This document shows positions 34,039 to 44,120 of a stretch of DNA of 64,000 nucleotides, piece by piece; position 1 is the first letter of the stretch, and the number at the start of each line of letters is the position of its first letter. The stretch spans positions 186,001 to 250,000 of the forward strand of contig OZ245881.1 in NCBI GenBank assembly GCA_965229505.1. The letters are read 5' to 3'. The notes under the pieces were generated by a model that saw only the letters and a program-made list of their open reading frames with translations, made no database searches and was not told the origin of the DNA. Both the position numbers and the translations under genes were made by a program. This stretch comes from UBA6059 sp040219045 (GTDB lineage: Bacteria > Bacteroidota > Bacteroidia > Cytophagales > Cyclobacteriaceae).

Positions 34039-34788
34039 TTATACTAGGTAAAAGAATGTGAATACAAAGACCCATACAAGGTCTACAAAGTGCCAGTAGA
34101 GTCCCACTTTCTCTACCATCTCATAGTGGCCTCTCTTTTCGAGAATCCCGACTACAGTCTGATAGTAAATAATAAAGTTGAACATCACTCCACTGAAAAC
34201 GTGAAATCCGTGGAAACCCGTTATAAAAAAGAACAATGCCGCAAAGTTTTGAGGACCATACTGATTCTGTGTAAGATTTGCTCCATAGAAGATAGATCCA
34301 TCCAGCATCCTGCCCCCCTCTTCCGTACCTGCTATAAAGTGCGACCACTCCCAAGCCTGGCATCCAAGAAAAGTAAAGCCTCCAACGATGGTCCAGAGCA
34401 TCCACTTCTCTACGTCTTTCTTGTCCATCCTATGACCAGCCTCTACGGCCAATACCATCGTTACACTACTCAGGATTAATATGAACGTCATGATACCCAC
34501 AAACACCAATGGTAAATGAATACCGTGTAGGAATGGAGCAGCCTCAAAAACCATTTCAGGTATGGGCCAATACTCTTGTGAAAAAACAAAGTCATTAATA
34601 GCACCATCATAAGCCGGATGGCTGTAGCGAATCAAGCCATATGCGATAAGTAATGCTGAGAAGGTAAAAGCATCAGATAGAAGGAAAAACCACATCATCA
34701 GTTTTCCATAACTGGCTTTTAGAGGTTCAACTCCCCCTCCCCACAAGCTCTTCCCCTCTCCTTCGAGAGTTACTGTAGTGCTAGACAT
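34039..34788 (-). CDS. ctaE: Cytochrome c oxidase subunit III
   Basis: 249 residues, heme-copper oxidase subunit III with about seven membrane helices. Characteristic stretches: KLMMWFFLLSDAFTFSALLI near the start, FFITGFHGFHVFSGVMFN, and the C-terminal YWHFVDLVWVFVFTFFYLV. No redox metal. It follows another subunit III-like gene after 17 bp. Confidence 0.92.
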   Translation of the reverse strand: MSSTTVTLEGEGKSLWGGGVEPLKASYGKLMMWFFLLSDAFTFSALLIAYGLIRYSHPAYDGAINDFVFSQEYWPIPEMVFEAAPFLHGIHLPLVFVGIMTFILILSSVTMVLAVEAGHRMDKKDVEKWMLWTIVGGFTFLGCQAWEWSHFIAGTEEGGRMLDGSIFYGANLTQNQYGPQNFAALFFFITGFHGFHVFSGVMFNFIIYYQTVVGILEKRGHYEMVEKVGLYWHFVDLVWVFVFTFFYLV

Positions 34789-34805
34789 AGTCTTTGTTTG
34801 AGGTT

Positions 34806-35393
34806 CTAGTTATTCAAGATCAAAAATAAATATAAATACAGCCAAAGTCCACCAAGAAAATGCCAATAAGTGGCGCACATTTCTATTTGCACCATGCTTC
34901 TTGAATGCACTTTGTATTTCATGGCTGAAGATAAAACAATTATCAAAAAGACAATACCCGAAATCAAGTGAAAGGCGTGTAAACCGGTGAATACATAAAC
35001 AAATGATCCCGCTGGGTTACCGACGAAGAACACATCACTATCCACAAGTTCGACCCACGAGTAGTATTGTCCTACCAGGAATACCAATGATAGGACTACA
35101 GTTAGTGCCATCATCCATTTGACCTGTCCAAGGTTGTCGCGGGACGCTGCAAAATAGGCCCATTGCATGGTAGCGCTGCTCAGGATAATAACTACTGAGG
35201 TATAAAGAAACGCAGTTGGCATGTCAAAAATCAGCCAATTACCTTCGGCTTGTTTGACGATGTATGCGCTCGTCATTGCAGCAAAAATCATCGTAATAGA
35301 GATGATAAACAGCCAAACTGCAAACTTCTTGGGGTGCATTGATAGCACCTTGTCTGCACTTGGTTCTACAGGTAAATCTGAGGTCATGCTCAT
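34806..35393 (-). CDS. Second cytochrome c oxidase subunit III-like protein
   Basis: 195 residues, about five membrane helices, with the subunit III hallmarks MHPKKFAVWLFIISITMIFA, FTGLHAFHLISGIVFLI and the C-terminal YWHFLGGLWLYLYLFLILN. It is shorter than its downstream neighbour, also a subunit III. The pair is common in Bacteroidota caa3 clusters, so both probably join the complex. Overlaps ctaB by 4 bp. Confidence 0.88.
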   Translation of the reverse strand: MSMTSDLPVEPSADKVLSMHPKKFAVWLFIISITMIFAAMTSAYIVKQAEGNWLIFDMPTAFLYTSVVIILSSATMQWAYFAASRDNLGQVKWMMALTVVLSLVFLVGQYYSWVELVDSDVFFVGNPAGSFVYVFTGLHAFHLISGIVFLIIVLSSAMKYKVHSRSMVQIEMCATYWHFLGGLWLYLYLFLILNN

Positions 35394-36298
35394 AGCTTGT
35401 CTAATAGATACGAAATCTGAACGACGGGTAAATAAATGAAAGAACCAAACATGATCTTTAAGGCTGATTTTCTACTGTAATCTTTCATCAACGAGAAAGT
35501 CTGGCTTAAGAACAGAACTCCACAGACTGTTACCACAAAAGCCGAGTTGATACCCGTAATACCTACATATGCTGGAAGCAGCCCTAATGGAAGTAGAAAA
35601 AGCGTATAGATCATAATATTGATAGCGGTTCTTAAGTCCTTCTCACCAGCGAACGGTAGCAACTTAAATCCAGCCTTTTTATAATCCTCATCCGCTACCC
35701 AGGCAATCGCCCAAAAATGAGGGAATTGCCAGATAAACTGAATGCCGAAAATAATCATTGCTTCGACGCTTATATTTCCGGTAGCCGCTACCCAACCTAT
35801 AAGTGGGGGAAGGGCTCCCGGTATGGCGCCAACAAAAACAGCAATAGGTCCCACCCTCTTGAGAGGGGTGTATACAAAACTATAAAGGATAATAGAAATG
35901 ATCGATAGGCCAACCGTCAACAGATTAGTTGTGTAAGCCAACAATAACAGCCCTATCGCTCCCACAACAAATGCAAAACCATAAGCCTCCCTGACAGTCA
36001 TTCGACCAGTAGGTAAAGGTCTGTTTTGTGTGCGCTTCATGAGCTTGTCGTACTCTTTTTCAGCGATCTGGTTGAGTGTGATGGAAGCCCCGGAAACTAA
36101 GAATCCGCCGAAAGAAAGAGCGGCCATGGTCAACCAATCTATAGCTCCCCTATGTCCAAGGACGTAACCAAAGCCTGAACTAAAGGCCACCAGAAAAGAT
36201 AGCCTGAACTTCATAAGCTCCATGTAAGCGGACAGTCGTTGACCTATAGTCAAATGGACGATACTCTTAACAGAATTGGTCTCTATCATATTAGGCAA
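35390..36298 (-). CDS. ctaB: Protoheme IX farnesyltransferase (heme O synthase)
   Basis: 302 residues, UbiA-family enzyme of the inner membrane that adds a farnesyl group to heme B to make heme O. The prenyl-diphosphate site is around Asn76-Asp84 (NQIAEKEYDKLMKRTQNRP), followed by PLPTGRM. About eight to nine membrane helices. ATG at 36298 overlaps ctaA by 8 bp; a start three codons in is possible. Supplies the substrate for CtaA next door. Confidence 0.95.
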   Translation of the reverse strand: MPNMIETNSVKSIVHLTIGQRLSAYMELMKFRLSFLVAFSSGFGYVLGHRGAIDWLTMAALSFGGFLVSGASITLNQIAEKEYDKLMKRTQNRPLPTGRMTVREAYGFAFVVGAIGLLLLAYTTNLLTVGLSIISIILYSFVYTPLKRVGPIAVFVGAIPGALPPLIGWVAATGNISVEAMIIFGIQFIWQFPHFWAIAWVADEDYKKAGFKLLPFAGEKDLRTAINIMIYTLFLLPLGLLPAYVGITGINSAFVVTVCGVLFLSQTFSLMKDYSRKSALKIMFGSFIYLPVVQISYLLDKL

Positions 36299-37355
36299 CC
36301 TTAGGTTTAAGGTTTGGTTTAAACGTCAAAACGCAGAACATATAAAATTGCAGACCAAAGATAAGGGATGCAACTAGTAAATGAATAGGTTGAAGGATGG
36401 CCGGTATGGCAAAATATGCCATCAAAGCCCCACTCAATATCTCTAAGCCAATGAGTACTACAATTGTTTTGATTAGGCTCAGGTCTTTTCCACGTAAACC
36501 AACAGTTTGTATCATAACATATGCCATATACAGGTGCAATGCTAAAATGACCAGTGAATATGATCTATGTATGTAAAAGCTTAGTCCCAATTCTTCAACC
36601 CATTGTGCCCTGGCATTTTGTCCAAGTGCAATCGCCACTTGATCCACCGATTCCCTTACCTGTGTTCCTATTGCGACTTGTGCTAAATAGAGCACCATGG
36701 AAACAAGTAGGATATTTCTTAATGCAGCCATCTCATCCGAACTGCTGAAAAAATCACTCCTATCCTGAGAGGATTGATAAGCATATATCAAGATTGCTAC
36801 GATCACTAATGCCAATAGCATGTGGAAGGTAATCATACCCGGTAGAAGATTAGTGCTCACAACGATAGAACCAACCCATCCCTGAATACCTACCAATACA
36901 AATGATAAAAATGATGTCCAAAAAACTATTGGCTTACTCTTCAGGTATGGAACACTACTGACCACAGTTGCCAATATCAAAAGGCCGATGATAGCACCAA
37001 GAAGTCGGTTGAGGTATTCAATCCAGGTCTTGGTGGCATTAAAATCACCCTCTTCCAATACAGATTGGTCATTAGTGATTTTATGCGCCAATTCCGTCAT
37101 TCCTAAAAGATTGAGTAGTCGCGCAAGTCGAACATTCTTGGCCAATCTCATTTGAGAATATTCCTCCTTGTAATCCAGAGGAAGTTCGTCAATTGAAGTC
37201 GGAGGGATATATTGTCCAAAGCACTTTGGCCAGTCGGGACATCCCATTCCGGCACCTGTACTACGAACAATGCCGCCTACAAGGATTAACAAGTAGACGG
37301 CACTGATCGTAATTAGGCTTATTCTTGGAAAGAGTCTTTTAAGCTTTTGCTGCAT
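36291..37355 (-). CDS. ctaA: Heme A synthase (COX15/CtaA family)
   Basis: 354 residues from ATG 37355; ATG 37376 is also possible and deeper in the overlap with ctaD. Converts heme O to heme A in the inner membrane. It has eight membrane helices and the N-terminal family motif GGIVRSTGAGMGCPDWPKCFGQYIPPT, with later His residues in TWIEYLNRLLGA, MITFHMLLA, YIHRSYSLVIL and ILQPIHLLVA. It is encoded between ctaD and ctaB with overlaps on both sides, so heme and oxidase production are tied. Confidence 0.95.
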   Translation of the reverse strand: MQQKLKRLFPRISLITISAVYLLILVGGIVRSTGAGMGCPDWPKCFGQYIPPTSIDELPLDYKEEYSQMRLAKNVRLARLLNLLGMTELAHKITNDQSVLEEGDFNATKTWIEYLNRLLGAIIGLLILATVVSSVPYLKSKPIVFWTSFLSFVLVGIQGWVGSIVVSTNLLPGMITFHMLLALVIVAILIYAYQSSQDRSDFFSSSDEMAALRNILLVSMVLYLAQVAIGTQVRESVDQVAIALGQNARAQWVEELGLSFYIHRSYSLVILALHLYMAYVMIQTVGLRGKDLSLIKTIVVLIGLEILSGALMAYFAIPAILQPIHLLVASLIFGLQFYMFCVLTFKPNLKPKVA

Positions 37356-39198
37356 CCTTTTTAGCAACAGGCTCATTCTTCATCATCTCATTCTCATGCG
37401 GGAAGTTCGACTCAGGAGTTTCACTAAAAGGTACCGTCTGCGGTATGAAATCTTCTTTTGCACCCGGCTTGCTATAATCGTAAGGCCATCTATAAATCTT
37501 TGGGATTTCTCCAGGCCAGTTACCATGTTCGGGAATTCTAGGAGTAGTCCACTCTAATGTATTAGAGTTCCAAGGATTTGCAGGTGCCTTGCGTCCTCTG
37601 AAGATGCTGTAGAAGAAATTGAACAAGAAGATAAATTGAGCTACGAAAGTCAAAATTGCAGCTATACTCACAAATGTGTTCAAGTCTGTGAATAAACTGA
37701 AAGCATCAAAATTCGTGAATGAATAATATCTTCTAGGGAAACCAGCGATACCAATATAATGAAGCGGGAAGAATACCAAGTAAACGCCAATGAAGGTAGC
37801 CCAAAAGTGGATATGCCCTAACGTGGCGTCCATCATTCGACCAAACATCTTTGGGAACCAGTGATACACTCCTGCCATTAAACCGAAGAAACTTGCACTA
37901 CCCATTACCAAGTGGAAGTGAGCTACCACAAAATAGGTATCATGTAAGTTGATATCAATCGCTGAGTTACCAAGGAAGAGCCCAGTTAAGCCGCCTGAGA
38001 TGAAGAAGGACACCAGACCTATGGAAAACAACATTGCGGGGGTAAATACAATATTACCCTTCCAGAGCGTCGTAATATAGTTGAAAGCCTTCACTGCTGA
38101 TGGAACAGCTATAATCAAGGTAAGTATCGTAAAGATAGACCCCAAGAAAGGATTCATACCTGAAACGAACATATGGTGTGCCCATACAATGAACGACAAT
38201 ACCGCAATAGCCAGCATTGATATGATCATCGCTTGATATCCAAAAATCGGCTTTCTTGAGTTTGTGGAAATAACCTCAGAGGTTATACCCAGAGCAGGTA
38301 AGAGTACAATATATACCTCTGGGTGTCCGAGGAACCAGAATAGATGTTGATATAATATTGGGCTACCTCCTGAATTGGGAAGAGCTTCACCACCTATGTA
38401 GATGTCTGACAAATAAAAGCTAGTGCCAAACGATCTATCAAAAACCAACAACAATGCGGCAGAAAACAATACTGGGAATGAAAGCAATCCGATCACAGCC
38501 GTAATGAAAAAGGCCCAAATCGTGAGAGGCAATCTGGAGAAGGTCATACCCTCAGTTCTCAGGTTGATAACCGTAGTAATGTAGTTGACACCCCCAAGCA
38601 ATGTTGAAACGATAAAGAAGACCATAGCTACTAACCATAGCGTCATACCAGCCCCACTACCAGACATAGCTTGCGGCAAAGCACTCAACGGTGGATAAAC
38701 AGTCCATCCGCCACTAGCCGGCCCGGTTTCTAGGAACAATGAAATGAACATCACTACACCAGATAAAAAGAAGAACCAGTAAGAAAGCATGTTCATAAAT
38801 CCTGAGGCCATATCCCGTGCTCCGATCTGCAGCGGTATCAAGTAGTTACTGAATGTTCCGCTTAAGCCAGCAGTTAGAACAAAGAATACCATAATCGTAC
38901 CGTGCATAGTAACCAACGCCAGATAGAACTCGGTATCAATCTTACCTGCCTCAGTGAGCCATCCACCCAGAATAGGTCGCAAAAACGAAAGATCCATATC
39001 AGGGAAACCCAACTGTAGTCTAAACAGTATAGATAAACCACCACCAATCAATGCCCAGAAGATTCCGGTAATCAGAAACTGCTTAGCAATGGTCTTATGG
39101 TCAGTACTGAAAATATACTTAGAGATAAAACTATCATGATGCTCATGCTCCTCATGGTGCACGTCATGATCCTGAATTTGTACTTCTGCAACAGCCAT
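37339..39198 (-). CDS. ctaD: Cytochrome c oxidase subunit I (heme-copper, type A1)
   Basis: 619 residues. Twelve-helix catalytic subunit: His99 and His429 are heme ligands of the low-spin heme, His427 of heme a3, and the CuB site is His292 (in GHPEVY, with Tyr296 for the cross-link), His341 and His342. The Glu of HPEVY is kept, so the type is A1. The N-terminus is unusually rich in histidine (six of residues 11-22). The C-terminus is hydrophilic with no fused cytochrome domain. Confidence 0.97.
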   Translation of the reverse strand: MAVAEVQIQDHDVHHEEHEHHDSFISKYIFSTDHKTIAKQFLITGIFWALIGGGLSILFRLQLGFPDMDLSFLRPILGGWLTEAGKIDTEFYLALVTMHGTIMVFFVLTAGLSGTFSNYLIPLQIGARDMASGFMNMLSYWFFFLSGVVMFISLFLETGPASGGWTVYPPLSALPQAMSGSGAGMTLWLVAMVFFIVSTLLGGVNYITTVINLRTEGMTFSRLPLTIWAFFITAVIGLLSFPVLFSAALLLVFDRSFGTSFYLSDIYIGGEALPNSGGSPILYQHLFWFLGHPEVYIVLLPALGITSEVISTNSRKPIFGYQAMIISMLAIAVLSFIVWAHHMFVSGMNPFLGSIFTILTLIIAVPSAVKAFNYITTLWKGNIVFTPAMLFSIGLVSFFISGGLTGLFLGNSAIDINLHDTYFVVAHFHLVMGSASFFGLMAGVYHWFPKMFGRMMDATLGHIHFWATFIGVYLVFFPLHYIGIAGFPRRYYSFTNFDAFSLFTDLNTFVSIAAILTFVAQFIFLFNFFYSIFRGRKAPANPWNSNTLEWTTPRIPEHGNWPGEIPKIYRWPYDYSKPGAKEDFIPQTVPFSETPESNFPHENEMMKNEPVAKKDAAKA

Positions 39199-39246
39199 AT
39201 TCTCTTTCTAAATTTTTCTTTTCAACAGTAGGTTCAGCATCGATGT

Positions 39247-40284
39247 TTACATTCCAGCTGAAATCATTGCCACTTCTTTCAAATTATCCGGCACATTAGC
39301 CAAATAATCAGGATTCTGGGATAACCAGGAAGACTGCTCAGCGTACCATTTCTGGTATTCCTCAGGCTCGTCTACTACTATTATGTATCGCATGGCAAAG
39401 TGTCCCTTACCACAAATTTTATTACAAACTAATTCATAATTGAAATCAGGATTTCCTAATTCAATTCGCATGTCCTCCGTTGACTTACTTGGTACAAACC
39501 AAAACTGAGTAGGCATGCCGGGTACAGCATTCATCTGCATTCTAAAGTGTGGAGCGTATACACTGTGAATAACATCGCGTGCTTTGATTTTAAACAACAC
39601 AGGCTGCCCCTTTGGTATGTGGATTTCTCTGGGTAGGAAGTCATCAAAAGAAGACTTATCAGAAAAGTCCATGCCTAACTGATTATCTACATCAATCAAT
39701 TTATAGTCAGCATCCCCAAGTTGTTTATCCTTACCAGGATATCTTGAAGCCCAGGCAAATTGATAACCTACAATTTCAACCACTTCAGCATCTTGTGGAG
39801 CCTCGCCAGTGATATCCCACCAGGCCTTCAGGCCCGATCCAATTAATAGGGTAAGGACAACAGCTGGAACTACAGTCCACAATACTTCTAGCCTATTATT
39901 ATGGGCATAAAAAGAAGCGGTGTTCTCTTTTCTATATTGATACTTATAAGGAAACCAGAATAACAATATCTGTGTAACTATGAACACAAACACTGTAACA
40001 GCCATAGTGATCCAGAAAAGATTATCCGTGATTACACCATGTTCCGATGCAACAGGCAGTGTGTAGTTGTCATATTCCTTAGTAGAATACCAGAAGAATG
40101 CAATAATTCCTCCAACAAGAAAGAGTAAGCCCATAAGGGCATTCCACTTTGTATTATTCTCGTCGCGTATGTCTTGTTTGCCCTTTGCCACCTGCACCAG
40201 GGTATACACCCTGAATATTGTGAACAAGATGACTCCAACCAGTATTACCGAAATCCAAATTACAAGGCTTAACATATGATTCAA
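39247..40284 (-). CDS. ctaC: Cytochrome c oxidase subunit II with CuA site
   Basis: 345 residues. Four membrane helices (about 4-28, 47-66, 90-112, 136-155), two more than the standard pair. The cupredoxin domain (about 165-310) has all CuA ligands: His240, Cys287, Cys291, His295 and Met298 in the pattern CxxxCxxxHxxM. The usual Glu between the cysteines is Ile290, but its role is only by backbone carbonyl. No fused cytochrome c domain, so electrons must come from the ActE or ActA cytochrome. A start three codons later is also possible. Confidence 0.95.
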   Translation of the reverse strand: MNHMLSLVIWISVILVGVILFTIFRVYTLVQVAKGKQDIRDENNTKWNALMGLLFLVGGIIAFFWYSTKEYDNYTLPVASEHGVITDNLFWITMAVTVFVFIVTQILLFWFPYKYQYRKENTASFYAHNNRLEVLWTVVPAVVLTLLIGSGLKAWWDITGEAPQDAEVVEIVGYQFAWASRYPGKDKQLGDADYKLIDVDNQLGMDFSDKSSFDDFLPREIHIPKGQPVLFKIKARDVIHSVYAPHFRMQMNAVPGMPTQFWFVPSKSTEDMRIELGNPDFNYELVCNKICGKGHFAMRYIIVVDEPEEYQKWYAEQSSWLSQNPDYLANVPDNLKEVAMISAGM

Positions 40285-40300
40285 TTACTAAAGTTAGGTC

Positions 40301-41572
40301 TTAAATATTATGGTGTACACTCTCTTCCAACATAGGATGGTTCTTCGCAACCAACGGAGCTTTTGCCAGATTAGTTAAAGCAACAAACACGAACAATGAC
40401 GCAAAAATCATCAGCATTCCAATTTCTAATAATCCAAAACCACCATTCTCCTGTAAAGTCCCTGGGGTGATCATCAAATAGAAATCTAACCAGTGACCAA
40501 AGATAATAATTGGACATACGATCTTAAGAAAACTCTCGTGTCGCTTAGCTGCCCGAGTCATAAGAACTAGGAATGGAAAGCAAAAGTTTATCAATAAGTT
40601 GACAAAAAACACAGGTGCATACTTGTCACTTGCCAGCCGCTCTACAAAGTAGATCGTCTCTTCAGGAATGTTGGCGTAATAGATCAATAAGAACTGAGAA
40701 AACCAGATATAAGTCCAGAAGATGCTGAAGGCAAAGACGAATTTGCCAAGGTCATGAAGAACACTGGAATTGACATATGACATGTAACCATTATCCCGTA
40801 GAAGAACTACGATATAGGTGATCAATGCCAGGCCGGCTACCCACCATGAGGCAAATACATACCATCCAAACATAGTACTAAACCAGTGTGTGTCTATAGA
40901 CATTACCCAGTCCCAAGCCGCGACAGAAGACGAAACAGCGAAGAATACAAGGAACGTTGCAGACAACTTAAACATCTTTCTCCAGCGGTCTGTACCCCCC
41001 TCAAGATCTTCTTTCAATGACTCTTTGCGAATCGCCATAAATAGCAAGTACCAAACAGCAAAGAAAATCACCATTCTGGCTACATAGAAAATTGGGAAAG
41101 AAGGATGATCATCCATTGGCCAAAAGAAAAATGCCTTTTTACCATTGATAATTGAGTCAAACTCTGCTCCTCCTACTTCATATAAACTATGATGTGTCCA
41201 GTGAAAGATATCATGACTTGCCACAAAAAATGTAGCCAACATGAGCACTCCACCTATTGGCAGCCAAACACCAAATGACATTGGTATTCTGATAAGACCT
41301 GCGGACCAACCCGCCTGGGATACATACTGAATGGCTACAAAGAATACTCCGATAACTGCCAATCCGGAAAAGTAGACATTGTTAATCCATAGATTAACCC
41401 ATACCCTTTGAATCCAGTTAAAAGCATGACCAGCGTCTTCACCATGCTCTGCTCCATGGCCACCGCCCATCACCATGAACATGCCTATGACCGTAAGCAG
41501 TACACCTATTCCAAGATAGATGAATACCTTCTTTTTAGCTGCGGCCGAAAAATCAAATTTCTCTTCAATCAT
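40301..41572 (-). CDS. actF: Alternative complex III subunit ActF (quinol-binding membrane subunit)
   Basis: 423 residues, about ten membrane helices. It is the ActF-type quinol:cytochrome c oxidoreductase subunit, a relative of ActC without the NrfD full core. It begins MIEEKFDFSAAAKKKVFIYL, typical of Bacteroidota ActF. The sequence keeps aromatic and histidine residues in the helices facing the membrane. Last act gene, 16 bp before ctaC. Confidence 0.88.
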   Translation of the reverse strand: MIEEKFDFSAAAKKKVFIYLGIGVLLTVIGMFMVMGGGHGAEHGEDAGHAFNWIQRVWVNLWINNVYFSGLAVIGVFFVAIQYVSQAGWSAGLIRIPMSFGVWLPIGGVLMLATFFVASHDIFHWTHHSLYEVGGAEFDSIINGKKAFFFWPMDDHPSFPIFYVARMVIFFAVWYLLFMAIRKESLKEDLEGGTDRWRKMFKLSATFLVFFAVSSSVAAWDWVMSIDTHWFSTMFGWYVFASWWVAGLALITYIVVLLRDNGYMSYVNSSVLHDLGKFVFAFSIFWTYIWFSQFLLIYYANIPEETIYFVERLASDKYAPVFFVNLLINFCFPFLVLMTRAAKRHESFLKIVCPIIIFGHWLDFYLMITPGTLQENGGFGLLEIGMLMIFASLFVFVALTNLAKAPLVAKNHPMLEESVHHNI

Positions 41573-41575
41573 GGC

Positions 41576-42220
41576 TTACTGGTTTTGAAGCGTTTGTACA
41601 TACCTTACTATTTTCCATCGATCCTCGACACTCACCTGCGATGCGTGAGCTCCCATTCGACCCTTGCCGTGTGTGATCACATGAAATATGTGTCCTTCCG
41701 GCTTATCCTTAACTGCTCGTGAATTATAAGCCGTCACACCTTTGTAGACTTGTCCTACTTTTCCATCACCCTGACCTTTTGCACCATGGCAATGAATACA
41801 GTAGCTCGCATAGAGTGCCTTGCCTTCTGCTAACACATCCGCTGTGGAGTCCAGCGGATTAGTCATCAATTGAGCTGCCATTTCTAAGCTGTCCTTATGT
41901 ATTCGATAAGGAAGATAGGAGTCCCTCTTCACAGTGTTAGCCACAGGCTCACGCATGTTCATTTCGTACTGATTGTAAGGGTTGGAGTTGTAAAACTCCC
42001 CATGCTCATCCTCTTCATTCGAATCCAACCAATTACCCTGATCTTTATCCTTAATCTGAGTTAGTGGTTCGTACGGTGTAGAGTGATACATCTGGGGGGC
42101 ATACTCCAATCCAGGGAAGTCTTCCTTCGCGGCACAAGAAAAAAGCAAGCCTGCGACTGCAAATGCGATTACTCCAGAATACAGATTTTTTCTTATCATC
42201 GGTTGTGTATTCTTAGTCAA
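41576..42220 (-). CDS. actE: Alternative complex III monoheme cytochrome c lipoprotein ActE
   Basis: 214 residues. Lipobox LLFSC (Cys29) and one c-type heme site, CIHCH, with conserved KGQGDGKVGQVYKG around it. The expected axial Met lies in GKGRMGAHASQV. It should pass electrons between ActA/B and the oxidase CuA. The start overlaps actD by 8 bp; an alternative ATG seven codons in (42199) removes the overlap and gives a shorter signal. Confidence 0.9.
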   Translation of the reverse strand: MTKNTQPMIRKNLYSGVIAFAVAGLLFSCAAKEDFPGLEYAPQMYHSTPYEPLTQIKDKDQGNWLDSNEEDEHGEFYNSNPYNQYEMNMREPVANTVKRDSYLPYRIHKDSLEMAAQLMTNPLDSTADVLAEGKALYASYCIHCHGAKGQGDGKVGQVYKGVTAYNSRAVKDKPEGHIFHVITHGKGRMGAHASQVSVEDRWKIVRYVQTLQNQ

Positions 42221-42740
42221 AATTCTTTTCGTTCACTTCTGATGCGCCTGAAGCTTTCAGTGCAGTTTCAATAGAAGCTCTGTCAATTTTATTCTTACTC
42301 AGGTCAATGGCCATCACATGCTTATCATCTGTAGCACGTATGTCAAACTGTACAGGCTTAGACCATGGCTTCAGGTTACTGATCACCAAAAAAGTACCCA
42401 CCATCCCGAAAGCAGCTAAAAGTACGGTCAACTCGAAGGTCACCGGGATAAATGCAGGGAATGCAATATGATCCTTACCACCAATAATCATTGGCCAGTC
42501 AACACCCATCATACCAATCTGCATAGTCAATGCCAGGCTGGTACCCGTTAACCCAAAGAGGAAGGCCACAATAGAAAGACGCGATCTCTTATAACCCAAG
42601 ACATCATCAATACCATGAACAGGGAAAGGAGAATACACCTCGTGTATTTTCACACCTGCATCTCTGACCGATTTGATCCCTTTGAGAAGGATGTCCTCAT
42701 CATCAAATATGCCGACAACAAAGTTTTTACCGTTTGCCAT
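42213..42740 (-). CDS. actD: Alternative complex III subunit ActD (DUF3341)
   Basis: 175 residues. N-terminal soluble domain (begins FVVGIFDDEDILLKGIKSVR) followed by two membrane helices (about 55-78 and 100-122) and a cytoplasmic C-terminus. Structural subunit without cofactor. Two bases separate it from actC. Confidence 0.92.
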   Translation of the reverse strand: MANGKNFVVGIFDDEDILLKGIKSVRDAGVKIHEVYSPFPVHGIDDVLGYKRSRLSIVAFLFGLTGTSLALTMQIGMMGVDWPMIIGGKDHIAFPAFIPVTFELTVLLAAFGMVGTFLVISNLKPWSKPVQFDIRATDDKHVMAIDLSKNKIDRASIETALKASGASEVNEKNFD

Positions 42741-42742
42741 GA

Positions 42743-44110
42743 TTATGCCTTAGTTTTTTCGCCAGTTGATTTAATAATACTCTTAACCTCTGCCATGTTA
42801 ATCACAGGGAAGAATTTCGAGAATAATAGATACGCTGTGAAGAACAAACCAAATGAGAACAAGTATACACCCACATCGTACTTCGTTGGATAAAACATCG
42901 CCCAACTTGAAGGTAAGTAGTCTCTATGCAATGACGTCACAATGATCACGAATCTCTCGAACCACATGCCAATGTTCACGATTATCGTGATGATAAATGT
43001 CGCAGTTAGATTAGTTCTGATTCTCTTTGACCAGAACAGCTGTGGTGAAATCACATTACAAGTCATCATAGACCAGTAAGCCCACCAGTACGGCCCGCTA
43101 ACTCTATTAAGAAAAGCATACTGCTCAGCCTCTACACCAGAATACCAGGCGATGAAGAGCTCAGTGATATATGCAACACCTACTATACTACCGGTAATGA
43201 TGATCACTATGTTCATCAACTCGATGTGCTGGATGGTGATATAATCCTCCAGCTTATAAACCTTTCTCGTGATCAACAGAAGTGTTAATACCATTGCAAA
43301 TCCTGAGAAAATCGCTCCTGCCACGAAGTAAGGAGGGAAAATGGTCGTGTGCCATCCTGGTATTACTGAAGTAGCAAAGTCCATCGATACGATAGTGTGT
43401 ACTGAAAGTACGAGAGGTGTAGCTAATCCGGCCAAAACAAGCGCAACAGTCTCATATCTGGACCATGTCTTTGCCGCACCATCCCAACCAAAGCTCAATG
43501 CTCCATACACCGCCTTGGAAATGCTATTCGTAGCTCTATCGCGAATGGTTGCGAAATCAGGAATCAAACCGATGTACCAGAAAACCAGCGATACAGAGAA
43601 ATAAGTACTGATCGCAAAAACGTCCCAAAGTAGCGGGCTATTAAAATTTACCCAAAGAGATCCGAACGTATTTGGAAGTGGTAATGCCCAATAAAAGCCT
43701 AACCATGGTCGTCCCATGTGTAGTACCGGGAATAATGCTGCACATATTACAGCAAAGATGGTCATGGCCTCAGCAGCTCTGTTGATTGACATTCTCCATC
43801 GCTGACGGAACAATAAAAGGATCGCAGAGATCAGCGTTCCCGCGTGACCAATACCCACCCACCAGACGAAGTTGGTAATATCCCAAGCCCATCCGACCGT
43901 CTTGTTAAGGCCCCACATGCCAATACCGTCCCATAGGGTGCGGTATACAGCATAAGCGCCGATGGTCAGCACACCCAGCGAAACTGCCAGCGCGAGAAAC
44001 CAAGACATTGGCGGAGTATCCTCCACCCTCTTACAGATATCTTCAGATACGTCGTGTACGGTTTTGCCGCCAGTAACTAAAGGTTTTCTTAAAATTGATT
44101 CTGCGTGCAT
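42743..44110 (-). CDS. actC: Alternative complex III subunit ActC (NrfD-like)
   Basis: 455 residues, ten membrane helices. NrfD/PsrC-like subunit carrying the quinol site close to the periplasmic side. Conserved NKTVGWAWDITNFVWWVGIGHAG near helix 2 and WYSGVEAEQYAF. It follows actB by 10 bp. Confidence 0.93.
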   Translation of the reverse strand: MHAESILRKPLVTGGKTVHDVSEDICKRVEDTPPMSWFLALAVSLGVLTIGAYAVYRTLWDGIGMWGLNKTVGWAWDITNFVWWVGIGHAGTLISAILLLFRQRWRMSINRAAEAMTIFAVICAALFPVLHMGRPWLGFYWALPLPNTFGSLWVNFNSPLLWDVFAISTYFSVSLVFWYIGLIPDFATIRDRATNSISKAVYGALSFGWDGAAKTWSRYETVALVLAGLATPLVLSVHTIVSMDFATSVIPGWHTTIFPPYFVAGAIFSGFAMVLTLLLITRKVYKLEDYITIQHIELMNIVIIITGSIVGVAYITELFIAWYSGVEAEQYAFLNRVSGPYWWAYWSMMTCNVISPQLFWSKRIRTNLTATFIITIIVNIGMWFERFVIIVTSLHRDYLPSSWAMFYPTKYDVGVYLFSFGLFFTAYLLFSKFFPVINMAEVKSIIKSTGEKTKA

Positions 44111-44120
44111 ATGCTATGAA

